NCBI GenBank assembly: GCA_011523655.1
Contig: WTGH01000039.1
Span: 62,001-126,000, forward strand
DNA: 64,000 bases
Direction: 5' to 3'
DNA from: Rhodospirillaceae bacterium
GTDB lineage: Bacteria > Pseudomonadota > Alphaproteobacteria > Bin65
The notes under the pieces were generated by a model, which did not search any database, had not been told where the DNA came from, and was given only the letters and a program-made list of their open reading frames with translations. Position 1 is the first letter of the stretch. Each line of letters starts with the position of its first letter. Shown here piece by piece: positions 49,919 through 58,085 of the stretch. Position numbers and translations under genes: made by a program.

Positions 49919-49937
49919 ATGTTAAATATATTAACAT
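49919..49937. promoter_or_regulatory. Palindrome ATGTTAA-N5-TTAACAT over the TetR start
   Basis: ATGTTAA (49919-49925), ATATA, TTAACAT (49931-49937); the right arm contains the TetR ATG at 49936. A TTGGCA -35 box (49901-49906) with a 17-bp spacer would place -10 at 49924-49929 and the transcript start at the ATG, so the TetR mRNA may be leaderless and self-repressed. The site also lies in the divergent promoter region of the aminotransferase. Confidence 0.75.
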
Positions 49938-50571
49938 GGTAGAAAGCAAACGAAAGAACCGGGCCAGCGGGTTGCGCAAGAGCGGCTATCACCATGGCAA
50001 CCTGAAAGAAGCGCTGGTCTCGGCGGCGCGCGTGCTGATCCTGGAGAAGGGCCCGCACGGCTTTTCGCTGATCGAGGCCGCGCGTCTGGCCGGCGTCAGC
50101 CCGGCCGCGCCCTACCGGCATTTCAGGGACCGGGAAGCGCTGCTGGCCGAGGTGGCGCGGCGCGGCTACGCCAAATTCTCCGACAGTCTGGAAAAAGCCT
50201 GGGCCGGCGGCGATCCGGACCGGCTGACCGCGTTCCGGCGCCTGGGCCACGCCTATCTCGATTTCGCCCTGAACGAACGGGCCTACTATGCCGCCATGTT
50301 CGAGGCCGAACTGCCGCCCGACGGCGACCCGGCCTTTCATGACGCGGCCGACCGCGCCTACCGCACCCTTTCCGCGGTGACGGAGGGGCTGAAGGGCGAC
50401 GATCCGGCCGGACAGTCCGTTCCGCCGGAAGCGGTGTTCTTCCATATCTGGTCGCTCGCCCACGGCGCGGCGACGCTGGGCCGGAGCGGCGGCGCGCCGG
50501 CCCTGTCGCGCCACCGAATGCTCGACCTGGGCGTCGAGATCTACCTGAAAGGCCTGGGCGTCACCGCGTAA
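49936..50571 (+). CDS. TetR family regulator (WHG-domain type)
   Basis: Repressor-type regulator of 211 aa. After a basic N-terminus, GYHHGNLKEALVSAARVLILEKG and FSLIEAARLAGVSPAAPYRHFRDREALLAEVA form the DNA-binding domain of the HHGNL subfamily. The C-terminal part has the WHG-type ending (HIWSLAHGAATL). I use ATG 49936, inside the palindrome. Longer frames upstream are antisense to the aminotransferase. Divergent neighbours of such regulators are commonly their targets. Confidence 0.9.
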   Translation: MVESKRKNRASGLRKSGYHHGNLKEALVSAARVLILEKGPHGFSLIEAARLAGVSPAAPYRHFRDREALLAEVARRGYAKFSDSLEKAWAGGDPDRLTAFRRLGHAYLDFALNERAYYAAMFEAELPPDGDPAFHDAADRAYRTLSAVTEGLKGDDPAGQSVPPEAVFFHIWSLAHGAATLGRSGGAPALSRHRMLDLGVEIYLKGLGVTA

Positions 50572-50691
50572 TGCGGCGTCGGAAAGCCGCCCGCAAGATT
50601 TTTTCGACGGACTTCTTGTATCCGTGCGTTCGATCCCCATCTATGTAAAGTCGTTTTACATTGACGGCAAAACCAACCGAGGAGGACTTCA

Positions 50692-51141
50692 ATGACCGCA
50701 GCATCGATGGCCCGGGAAAATCCCGCCCGCCACAGCCGCGAGTGGACCGGACCCAGCCTGCCGAAACCGGCATGGATTGCGATCATGGTCCTGGGATTCA
50801 TCGTGTTCTGGCCGATCGGCCTCGCGATTCTGGGTTTCCTGCTGTTCACTGGCCGGCTCGGCAGCTGCGCCGATTCCTGCGACTGGGTGAGCATGAAGAG
50901 CAGGATGCGCCGGGGCCCGTCCACCGGCAACGCCGCCTTCGACGAGTATCGCGAGGAAACCCTACGCCGGCTGGACGAGGAACGCCGCGAGTTCGCCATG
51001 TTCATGGACCGGCTGAGGCGCGCCAAGGACCAGGCCGAGTTCGACCAGTTCATGGCCGAACGCAACGGCGGCTTTGCCGGCGGCGGGTCGAACGGCAACG
51101 GCAATGGCGACGGCCCGAACGGCAAGCCGGCCGCGTCCTGA
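50692..51141 (+). CDS. DUF2852 family membrane protein
   Basis: Protein of 149 aa with one or two close membrane spans (residues about 27-53, PAWIAIMVLGFIVFWPIGLAILGFLLF). It has the highly conserved cytoplasmic motif GNAAFDEYREETLRRLDEE followed by FAMFMDRLRRAKDQAEFDQFMAER. A Gly/Asn-rich tail ends it. DUF2852 is a mostly alphaproteobacterial family of unknown function. GAGGAGG lies six bases before ATG 50692. Followed by a strong terminator. Confidence 0.92.
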   Translation: MTAASMARENPARHSREWTGPSLPKPAWIAIMVLGFIVFWPIGLAILGFLLFTGRLGSCADSCDWVSMKSRMRRGPSTGNAAFDEYREETLRRLDEERREFAMFMDRLRRAKDQAEFDQFMAERNGGFAGGGSNGNGNGDGPNGKPAAS

Positions 51142-51188
51142 CCCTTGCGGGCTTCGGCCCGCACTCCCCTTCCTTCCCTCTCCTCCTG

Positions 51189-51220
51189 AGCCCGGTCCGG
51201 CGCCGACCGGGCTTTTCTTT
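51189..51220 (+). terminator. Rho-independent terminator after the DUF2852 gene
   Basis: AGCCCGGTC (51189-51197), loop CGGCGCC, GACCGGGCT (51205-51213), then TTTCTTT. A 9-bp stem followed by a T-run: the clearest intrinsic terminator in the window. Just after it, GCCCGGAAGC is duplicated in tandem (51221-51240). Confidence 0.9.
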
Positions 51221-51293
51221 GCCCGGAAGCGCCCGGAAGCCTGCGCCGGCCGTTGTTGAGGCAGGGCGGCGGCGGGCCTATGTTCTGCCGGCC

Positions 51294-52226
51294 ATGACCG
51301 AACCCGCCGACGCCCGCGCCGCCGAAGCCACCGCCCGAATCCGCCTCAAGAAGCTGGCGACCATCGCATCGGTCGCCGTTGCGACCCTGCTGATCGCGGC
51401 CAAGCTCGCCGCCTGGCTGATGACGGATTCGGTTGCCGTCCTTTCCGCGCTGGTCGATTCCCTGCTCGACGCCGCGGCCTCCATCGTGACCCTGCTTGCG
51501 GTGCGCTACGCGGTCGAGCCGGCCGACCGGGAGCATCGCTTCGGCCACGGCAAGGCGGAGGCGCTCGCCGGCCTCGGCCAGGCCGCCTTCATCTGCGGCT
51601 CCGGCGCCCTGCTGTTGATCGAAGCGGTGCGCCGCTTCTTCGATCCCCGGCCGGTCCATGACGAAGCCGTCGGCATCGCGGCGATGGTGTTTTCCGTCGT
51701 GCTGACCCTCGCGCTGGTCGCCTTCCAGCGCCATGTCGTGCGGCGCACCGGCTCGGTCGCGATCGAGGGCGATTCGCTGCACTACGCCGGCGACCTGGCG
51801 CTCAACGGCAGCGTCATCGTCGCGCTCGGCGCCCACGCGATGTGGGGCTGGACCTGGCTCGATCCGCTGTTCGCCGTCGGCATCGTGCTGTGGCTGCTGT
51901 GGAACGCGCGCAAGGTCGGCATGGCGTCGCTCGATATGCTGCTCGACCGCGAATTGCCGGACGCGGAGCGAGAAGAGATCCGCCGGATCGCGCTGAGCCA
52001 CCCGGAAGCGCGTTCGCTGCACGACCTGCGCTCGCGCCGTTCGGGCGGCGACACCTTCATCCAGTTTCACCTGGAGATGGACCCGGACATGTCGCTGATG
52101 CGCGCCCACACTGTCGCCGACGAGGTCGAAGCCGCCATCATGGAGGCCTTTCCGAGCGCCGAGGTCATCATCCACCAGGACCCGGAAGGCCTGGAAGAGG
52201 AACACCCGACCCTGGCGGCGAGTTAG
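51294..52226 (+). CDS. Cation diffusion facilitator (FieF/CzcD-like)
   Basis: Divalent metal/proton antiporter of 310 aa. Six membrane spans are predicted in the first 210 residues. The transport site residues are visible as ALVDSLLDAAAS (two Asp) and DSLHYAGDLALN (HxxxD). HRFGHGKAEALAGL is the usual second motif. The cytoplasmic C-terminal domain (about 215-300) includes LHDLRSRRSGGDTFIQFHLEMDP. Without His-rich loops, it resembles FieF (Fe2+/Zn2+) more than ZitB. Ends convergent with the MFS gene, 4 bp overlap. Confidence 0.93.
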   Translation: MTEPADARAAEATARIRLKKLATIASVAVATLLIAAKLAAWLMTDSVAVLSALVDSLLDAAASIVTLLAVRYAVEPADREHRFGHGKAEALAGLGQAAFICGSGALLLIEAVRRFFDPRPVHDEAVGIAAMVFSVVLTLALVAFQRHVVRRTGSVAIEGDSLHYAGDLALNGSVIVALGAHAMWGWTWLDPLFAVGIVLWLLWNARKVGMASLDMLLDRELPDAEREEIRRIALSHPEARSLHDLRSRRSGGDTFIQFHLEMDPDMSLMRAHTVADEVEAAIMEAFPSAEVIIHQDPEGLEEEHPTLAAS

Positions 52227-53434
52227 CCCCGCCGCTCCAGCCGGCGCAGCAGCAGGGCGAAACCGATGGCGGCGGCCGCCAGCCCCACGATCAGCCACGG
52301 ACCCTGCGGCCAGCCGCCGGCGGCGACCAGCATGGCGAACAGCGGCGGCGCGGCGAGTTGGCCGACGTTGGTGCTTTGCTGGATCAGCCCGTTGATGCCC
52401 GCGACCCGGTTTCTGTCCGGCGCGTGACGCGTCACGCTGCCGAAGATCGACGACGGCAGCAGGCCGCCGACGCCGGAGAAGACGAACGCGAAGACCAGGC
52501 GGGCCTCGCCGCTGAAACCGGGCTGGTAGGTCAGCCAGCCGGCGACTCCCATGGTCGTCAGCGCCACGATCATCAGGAACCAGCGCGGCGCCCCGCGATG
52601 GCCGAGCCAGCCGCCCGTCAGGTTGCCGCCCGCGTTGGCCAAGATCGCCAGCGCCACCCAGGCGGCCGCCGCGGACTGCGAATAGCCGTGGTGCTCGATG
52701 AGGTATTTGGGCAGGAAACCGAGGATCGGCAGATAGGCCGCAGCATAGAGGCCCATGACCAGCGTAAGCAGCCACGGCCCGGTGCGGCGCAACACGCCGG
52801 CCAGTTCGCGCCATGGCCCCGGCCCGGCAGCGCCTGGCCCGGCAGGGTCCGGCATGGACCGGGTCGCGGCCCAGAACAGGCCGGCAAACAACCAGACCAG
52901 ACCGGCATTGACGATCCAGAGGCCGCGCCAGCCGGCAAGCGCCAGCAGGAGCGGAGTCAGCAGGGTCATGACCGCCATGCCGGTCGGCATGAACGAGGCC
53001 CACATGCCCATGGCGAGGCCCTGGTCGCCCGGCCGGCTTGCCCGCAGCATCAGCGCCGGCGCGGAGACGAGGACGGTTATCGACCCCACGCCTTCGACCA
53101 TCCGCGAGAGCAACAGCAGGGTCAGACCGTCCGACAGACCGCCCGCCGCCGCGCCGAGCCCGGTCGCCAGAAGCCCGGCGAAGGCGACCCGGCGGATTCC
53201 CCATCGGTCGGCATGGACACCGGCAACCGCGCCGGTCGCCGCCGCCAGGGTGTGGAACACGGCCAGCACCCAGCCGGCGTCGACCAGATCGAGGCGGAGT
53301 TCGCGCTGCAGGGTCGGAATCGCCGCCGGCAGCTTGCCGATCTGGAACGCCACCATGATGCCGGCGAACATGCCGAGCAGGACAATCGTCCAGCGCGTGC
53401 GCATTCCGGAGCTGTCCGGCGGATGCGCCGTCAT
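52223..53434 (-). CDS. Major facilitator superfamily transporter
   Basis: Twelve-span carrier of 403 aa. ATG 53434 gives MTAHPPDSSGMRTRWTIVLLGMFAGIMVAF. The MFS loop motif between spans 2 and 3 is GVHADRWGIRRVAFAGLL, and its counterpart in the second half is GGWLGHRGAPRWFL. Closest in look to cyanate/nitrate-type or general anion MFS transporters (SPATG-like region is degenerate). It follows the FAH-family gene by 44 bp and is likely co-transcribed, so it may carry that enzyme's substrate. Confidence 0.87.
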   Translation of the reverse strand: MTAHPPDSSGMRTRWTIVLLGMFAGIMVAFQIGKLPAAIPTLQRELRLDLVDAGWVLAVFHTLAAATGAVAGVHADRWGIRRVAFAGLLATGLGAAAGGLSDGLTLLLLSRMVEGVGSITVLVSAPALMLRASRPGDQGLAMGMWASFMPTGMAVMTLLTPLLLALAGWRGLWIVNAGLVWLFAGLFWAATRSMPDPAGPGAAGPGPWRELAGVLRRTGPWLLTLVMGLYAAAYLPILGFLPKYLIEHHGYSQSAAAAWVALAILANAGGNLTGGWLGHRGAPRWFLMIVALTTMGVAGWLTYQPGFSGEARLVFAFVFSGVGGLLPSSIFGSVTRHAPDRNRVAGINGLIQQSTNVGQLAAPPLFAMLVAAGGWPQGPWLIVGLAAAAIGFALLLRRLERRG

Positions 53435-53478
53435 GACGGCGCACTCTCGATAGATCGGAGCGCCGACCGCCCGGCGGT

Positions 53479-54315
53479 CTATTCGTCCCGGACCGGGTTC
53501 GAAAGCACGCCGATGCCGGAGATATCGACCTCGACCGTGTAGCCGTCCTTCATGAACAGCGGCGGGTTGCGCTTGAAGCCGACGCCGCCCGGCGTGCCGG
53601 TGACGATAACGTCGCCCGGCTCGAGGGTCGTGAAGCCGGAGATGTATTCGATCAGGACCGGCACCGTGAAGATCAGCAGGTCGGTCGTGGAGTTCTGCAC
53701 TTCCTGGCCGTTCACCCGGGTCCGGAGATGCAGGACGGAGGGATCGGGAATCTCGTCCGCCGTCACCATCCACGGCCCGAAGCCGCCGGTGCCCTCGAAA
53801 TTCTTGCCGGGCGTGAACTGGTGGGTGTGGCGCTGCCAGTCGCGGATCGAGCCGTCGTTGTAGCAGCTGTAGCCAGCGACATGGCCGAGCGCGTCGGCCT
53901 CGCTGACATGGCGGGCCGCTCTGCCGATGATGACCGCCAGCTCGCCCTCATAGTCGAATTTGGTCGAGTTGACCGGCCGGATCATCGGCGCGCCGTGGCC
54001 GACCTGGGTGTTGGCCCAGCGGGTGAACAGCACCGGGTAGTCGCTGTCGGACCGGCCGGTCTCCTCGATGTGGGATTTGTAGTTGAGGCCGACGCAGATG
54101 ACCTTGTCCGGGTCGGGAATGACCGGCAGCAGATCGACATCCGCCAGCGCCGCCGAGGGCGCCTGCCCGGCCGCCCGCTCCGCCGCCGCGCCCAGCAGGC
54201 TGCCGGCCAGCGCGGCCTTGAGGGTCGGGGCAAGGCCGCCCAGGTCGATCACCGAGCCGCCGTCCACGGCGCCCCAGGTCGGCGTGTCGTTCAGGATGAA
54301 GGATGCGAGTTTCAT
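53479..54315 (-). CDS. Fumarylacetoacetate hydrolase family protein
   Basis: Mg-dependent FAH-fold enzyme of 278 aa. MKLASFILNDTPTWGAVDGG is the typical beta-N-domain. Active-site elements are CVGLNYKSHIEETG, FDYEGELAVIIGR (metal Glu), HVAGYSCYNDGSIRDWQRHT, FTPGKNFEGTGGFGPW and GTPGGVGFKR. Likely catalyses C-C bond cleavage, hydration or tautomerisation of a beta-diketo acid in aromatic or sugar-acid breakdown. ATG 54315; the longer frame is not protein-like. Probably in one operon with the MFS gene. Confidence 0.92.
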   Translation of the reverse strand: MKLASFILNDTPTWGAVDGGSVIDLGGLAPTLKAALAGSLLGAAAERAAGQAPSAALADVDLLPVIPDPDKVICVGLNYKSHIEETGRSDSDYPVLFTRWANTQVGHGAPMIRPVNSTKFDYEGELAVIIGRAARHVSEADALGHVAGYSCYNDGSIRDWQRHTHQFTPGKNFEGTGGFGPWMVTADEIPDPSVLHLRTRVNGQEVQNSTTDLLIFTVPVLIEYISGFTTLEPGDVIVTGTPGGVGFKRNPPLFMKDGYTVEVDISGIGVLSNPVRDE

Positions 54316-54416
54316 GGGAAATTCCTGTTTGGGGTCCTGTTCGGTGTTCTGTCGTGCGTCGGAAGGGTGACGCGCGGGGAAGCGATGCGGCGCGGAGGGA
54401 CGTGAAGCAGGCCGGG

Positions 54417-54590
54417 CTAGCCGGCGCCGGGCGCCAGCACGAAGCGGCGGTCGCAATAGGGACACTCGACGAAATCGCCGTCGCCCATGTTGAGATAGAC
54501 TTTCGGATGGCCGAGCGCCCCGCCGCCGCCGTCGCAGGACACGCTGCGCTCGCTCACCTCGATAATCTCGGGGGCGTCGGTGTCTGCCAT
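54417..54590 (-). CDS. Small zf-CHCC protein (NDUFS6-like)
   Basis: A 57-aa protein, easily missed because of its size: it starts MADTDAPEIIEVSERSVSCD. The zinc ligands are Cys19, His28 (ALGHPKVYLNMG), Cys43 and Cys46 (VECPYCDRRFVL), the CHCC pattern of the zf-CHCC family and of mitochondrial complex I subunit NDUFS6. In alphaproteobacteria this family is a short stand-alone protein associated with complex I. Start ATG 54590, stop TAG 54417-54419. It lies 101 bp upstream of the FAH gene. Confidence 0.88.
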   Translation of the reverse strand: MADTDAPEIIEVSERSVSCDGGGGALGHPKVYLNMGDGDFVECPYCDRRFVLAPGAG

Positions 54591-54716
54591 CGGGATCGGG
54601 CCTGTCGGGTCGCGGAAGCCGGGAGAGTGCCGCCGGCAAGGAAAGCCGGCCGGATATTACCTAACGCCTCATGCCGTGCAACCGGACAGAAGAGGGCAGC
54701 AGTGTCCCTACATCAT

Positions 54717-55073
54717 TCAGCCATGTCTGGCAGCGACGATGCTGAGTTGGCCGCCCCGTGACGAGCGGGGATTCCGGACGATGATTTCCACATCGCGGCC
54801 CAGCGCCGTCAGCAGGCGGAGCAGGCGCTCCATGGAAAAGTCGCGAAAGTCGCCCCGCAACAGTCTCGAAACGTCGGGCTGGGACAGGCCGAGGATTTTT
54901 GCCGCCTCGACCTGTGTGAGGCTGCGCTGCCGGACGATGGCGTCGATGCGGCTGGCAAGCTCCGCCTTCAGAAGATGCCCGGCTGCATCGGGATGATCGA
55001 GATCCGCGAAGACATTGCCGCTGCTGCGTTCGACCGTCGTTTCCGCTGACTTCATCGCCTTAATCTCCGCCAT
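54717..55073 (-). CDS. XRE-family antitoxin (HigA-like)
   Basis: Helix-turn-helix antitoxin of 118 aa (or 112 aa from the second ATG at 55055). The core HTH is LTQVEAAKILGLSQPDVSRLLRGDFRDFSMERLLRLLTALGRDVEI, preceded by NVFADLDHPDAAGHLLKAELASRIDAIV, a layout known from the HTH_37-type antitoxins that accompany Gp49-like toxins. It begins inside the last 14 bases of the toxin gene, so translation is coupled. Codon use is less GC-biased than in neighbours, consistent with horizontal gain. Confidence 0.9.
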   Translation of the reverse strand: MAEIKAMKSAETTVERSSGNVFADLDHPDAAGHLLKAELASRIDAIVRQRSLTQVEAAKILGLSQPDVSRLLRGDFRDFSMERLLRLLTALGRDVEIIVRNPRSSRGGQLSIVAARHG

Positions 55074-55416
55074 ATGCGTTACGGTAGTGCCGTTTCGCGG
55101 TCCGTAGTCTACGCCGCACCAGATCGAGTTCCGTTTGCGGCGTCGCGGCACCTCGCTTTGCTTTCTTCTGAAAAGCATGCAGGACGTAAACTGCCGACTC
55201 GAACCGCAGCGTGTAGACTGCCCTGAAGGTATCTCCGTCGAACCGCGACACCACCTCCAGGACACCCGAACCGTAGCCTTTCAAAGGTTTGGCGTCGCGG
55301 TGCCGAAGGCCGATCTGCGCCTGATAGATTGCAAAGCCGATGCGATCCCGTACGGCGTCCGGGAACCGCCTCAGGTCGGTCCTGCTCGAACCCACCCATT
55401 CGACCGGTTTCAACAT
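55060..55416 (-). CDS. RelE/HigB-type toxin (phage Gp49-like)
   Basis: Toxin of 118 aa with the Gp49/HigB pattern: VEWVGSSRTDLRRFPDAVRDRIGFAIYQAQ, then KPLKGYGSGVLEVVSRFDGDTFRAVYTLRF and AVYVLHAFQKKAKRGAATPQTELDLVRRRL. The central Arg/Lys and final basic helix fit a ribosome-dependent mRNA interferase. Toxin-first order with a downstream antitoxin is the HigBA arrangement. Upstream (55436-55451) are TATAG and TGGTTTCACCA, a small inverted repeat that could be the operator. Confidence 0.9.
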   Translation of the reverse strand: MLKPVEWVGSSRTDLRRFPDAVRDRIGFAIYQAQIGLRHRDAKPLKGYGSGVLEVVSRFDGDTFRAVYTLRFESAVYVLHAFQKKAKRGAATPQTELDLVRRRLRTAKRHYRNAYGGD

Positions 55417-55492
55417 TCAGCTGTTTCCGTCATCATATAGTGGTTTCACCATAGGCACGCAAGCAGGGCAATTCCGTGTTCTGTCTCCCGCC

Positions 55493-56395
55493 TCACGCCT
55501 CATCACTCCCCCGCCCCTTGCGGATGGCGATGACGCCGCCGGCGACGACGAGCGCGGTTCCGGCGGCCGTGAACCAGTCCACGCTCTCGCCCCAGATCAG
55601 CCAGCCGAGGGCGGCGGCGAAGAAGACCGAGGTATAGTCGAGCGGGCTCACCCGGTCAGCCGGGGCGACGAGGCAGCCTTGGGCGAACAGGATGTGAGCG
55701 GCAGTCGAGAACAGGCCGAGCATGACGAGCGGCGGCCAGGCTTCGGCCGGCGGCAGCAGGGAAGGGTTGGTAACGAGCGCCGGCCCCGCGGTGATCGCGA
55801 TGCCGATCAGCGCGAAGTAGACGGCGATGCGCACCGGGCTCTCGTCAGCCGGCATGCGCCAGACGGCGACCGCCGCCAGCCCGCCGAGGGCGCCGGAGGC
55901 GACGCCGATCAGCGCGTCGGGCCGGAAGAAATCCGTGCCCGGCTTGAGAATCAGGGCGACGCCGACGAAACCGACCGCGACGGCGAGGAGTACCTTGCGG
56001 TCGAGGGCGAAGCGGAACAGGAGGAAGCCGAGCAGCGGGACGAAGATCGGCGAGCTGAAATTCAGCAGCACCGCCTCGGCGAGCGGCAGCGCCTTGACCG
56101 CGTAATAGTAGCAGAGCAGCGAGGCCACCACCGCGACGCCGCGCAGCGCCATCAGCCCGCCATGCTCCGGCCGCAGGGACCGGGGCCAGTGCCAGAGGAT
56201 CCACGGCGCCAGGATCGCCAGGCTCAACACGTTGCGCCAGAACAGCACCTCGACGCTGGAAAGATGCGCCCCGGCCATCTTGATCGCCACGCCGGCGAGC
56301 GCGAACATCAGCCCCGCCGCCGCGACCAGGGCCGCGCCCAGCAGCACGCGGTCCCGCCCTTTCGCGCCGTCCCCTGCACCGCCGGCGTGCTTCAT
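55493..56395 (-). CDS. EamA/DMT family transporter
   Basis: Ten-span carrier of 300 aa made of two EamA repeats (residues about 20-150 and 160-290). Typical features are FWRNVLSLAILAPW, the Glu in LPLAEAVLLNFSSPIFVPLLGF and, in the second repeat, SPLDYTSVFFAAALGWLIWGE. Its start overlaps the FAD-monooxygenase stop (ATGA), so the two are translated together and probably handle the same compound. Direction (usually export) is inferred from the family. Confidence 0.9.
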   Translation of the reverse strand: MKHAGGAGDGAKGRDRVLLGAALVAAAGLMFALAGVAIKMAGAHLSSVEVLFWRNVLSLAILAPWILWHWPRSLRPEHGGLMALRGVAVVASLLCYYYAVKALPLAEAVLLNFSSPIFVPLLGFLLFRFALDRKVLLAVAVGFVGVALILKPGTDFFRPDALIGVASGALGGLAAVAVWRMPADESPVRIAVYFALIGIAITAGPALVTNPSLLPPAEAWPPLVMLGLFSTAAHILFAQGCLVAPADRVSPLDYTSVFFAAALGWLIWGESVDWFTAAGTALVVAGGVIAIRKGRGSDEA

Positions 56396-58059
56396 CGTCC
56401 GCCCGCGCCCCTGACGACATCCACGACGGCCGCTGCGTCGTCGAGGCGGTCACCCCGCCAGGCCACCGTCTGGTCGGGGCGGATCAGGGCGTAGTCCGCT
56501 TCGTAGAGGTCGCGCAGGCCGGGTTCGTTCAGCGTCACGAGGCGCAAAGGAAGGCCGGCGCTGCACGCGGCTTCCCGCATCGGCGCGGCGCGCGCCGGAT
56601 CGCCGCCGAAATCGAGAAGCGTGAACTCGAAGCCGAAGCGGTCGTAAAGCGAGGCGCCGCCGGTTAGCCAGGCGTGGGGCGGGCGGCCGCCGGGGCAGGC
56701 GGTCGGGACGTATTCGTTCGGCCGGTCGGGCGGCGGCGCGGTGCCGTCGGGCACTATGACCGACGAACCGTCGATGCGCGTGCCGAAGGTGATGCCGGGA
56801 ATGTTGAACTCGCGCCGTCCGTGGTCCCCGAAATAGGCGCCGGCCTCGGCGCGCAGCCGTTCGCCCGCCGGCGACGCCTCCTCCAGCCGCGGATCGGGCA
56901 CGAAGTTGCCCAGGGAATCAGCGAAGGCGCGGGCATATCCGGTGTTGCGCACTGCCGCCGGCTTGCGCTCGCGCTCGTAGGAGTCGAGCAGGTCGGGCCC
57001 GCCCCAGCCCTTGAGCACGGCAGCCAGCTTCCAGCCCAGGTTGACCGCGTCCTCGACCGCGGTGTTGTAGCCAAGGCCGCCCATCGGCGTGAACAGGTGG
57101 GCGGCGTCGCCGGCCAGGAACAGCCGGCCCTCCCGGAACCGCTCGGCGACCAGGGCAAAGCCCGCGGTCCAGGAGGCGCGGAACAGGATGTCGAAACCGA
57201 TCTCCCGGCCCATGCAATCGGCGAACATGCGCCGGACGTCGCCGTCCGTGAGCGCCGCTTCGTCCTCGCCGGCCAGAAGCTGGGTGTGAAAGACGAATTC
57301 CGAGACGCCGTCGAGGGCGATCATGAAGCTGCGCCGGGCGTGGTGGACGTTGACGTGCATCCAGCCCGGCGCGCCGCTCATCGCCGGCTTGACCGCCGCG
57401 TTGCGCAGATGCACGGCATGCATGCGCCCGCCGGCAAAGTTGCGCTGCACCCCGGCCTCGCCTTCGTAGCGCACGCCCAGATGCTTGCGCACCAGGCTGC
57501 CGGGGCCGTCGCAGCCGACGAGATAGCGGGCGGAAGCCTCGAGAGTCTTGCCGTCATGCTCGACCGTCGCCGTGGCCCGTTCGCTGTCGTCGTGCACGGC
57601 AATGACCTTGTGTTCGTAATGCAGCGCGACCGGGGGCAGGGCAGCGGCGTGGCGCTGCAGCACCCGCTCGACATACATCTGCGAGACCCGATGCGGCAGC
57701 TCGGCGGCGCTCCACGAGCCGGAAAGCTGTTTCGGCAGTTCGGCGGCCTGGCGCGCGGTCGGCAGGCGGAAGCGCGCCAGCTCGTAGCCCCCATAGGTCG
57801 TATAGTAGACGATATCGGTCGGATGGTCGGGCGGCAGGCCGAGCCGGCGGATCTCACCGGCGAAGCCGAGACGCCGGAAATGCTCCATGGTGCGCGCCTG
57901 GGTCGCGTTGGCCTGGGGGCTGAAAGAATCCGCCCGGTCGTCGTCGAACAGCGCGACGGAAACGCCGCGCCGGCCGAGTTCGATGGCGAGCATCAGCCCC
58001 GCCGGCCCGCCGCCGGCGATGATGACATTCGTATCGGGCAGGCGCGGGGGCTGCGGCAT
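56392..58059 (-). CDS. FAD-dependent aromatic monooxygenase (MhpA-like)
   Basis: Flavoprotein hydroxylase of 555 aa. The ADP-binding motif NVIIAGGGPAGLMLAIELGRRG, the DG motif YLVGCDGPGSLVRKHLG and the GD motif LFLAGDAAHLFTPMGG, then LGYNTAVEDAVNLGWKLAAV, place it in the p-hydroxybenzoate hydroxylase superfamily. A C-terminal thioredoxin-like domain (about 440-555, YDRFGFEFTLLDFGG, YALIRPDQTVAWRG) marks the phenol/3-(3-hydroxyphenyl)propionate hydroxylase branch. Middle gene of a VOC-monooxygenase-EamA operon, suggesting breakdown or detoxification of an aromatic compound. Confidence 0.92.
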   Translation of the reverse strand: MPQPPRLPDTNVIIAGGGPAGLMLAIELGRRGVSVALFDDDRADSFSPQANATQARTMEHFRRLGFAGEIRRLGLPPDHPTDIVYYTTYGGYELARFRLPTARQAAELPKQLSGSWSAAELPHRVSQMYVERVLQRHAAALPPVALHYEHKVIAVHDDSERATATVEHDGKTLEASARYLVGCDGPGSLVRKHLGVRYEGEAGVQRNFAGGRMHAVHLRNAAVKPAMSGAPGWMHVNVHHARRSFMIALDGVSEFVFHTQLLAGEDEAALTDGDVRRMFADCMGREIGFDILFRASWTAGFALVAERFREGRLFLAGDAAHLFTPMGGLGYNTAVEDAVNLGWKLAAVLKGWGGPDLLDSYERERKPAAVRNTGYARAFADSLGNFVPDPRLEEASPAGERLRAEAGAYFGDHGRREFNIPGITFGTRIDGSSVIVPDGTAPPPDRPNEYVPTACPGGRPPHAWLTGGASLYDRFGFEFTLLDFGGDPARAAPMREAACSAGLPLRLVTLNEPGLRDLYEADYALIRPDQTVAWRGDRLDDAAAVVDVVRGAGGR

Positions 58060-58085
58060 GGGTCAGGCAGGCGGCGGTCTTGGGC

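Noticed and set aside
50541-53444. A 967-codon open frame on the minus strand across the TetR, DUF2852, efflux and MFS genes
   Set aside because: It is antisense or out of frame to four well-supported genes and is Arg/Gly/Asp-rich, the usual shadow of GC-rich coding DNA.
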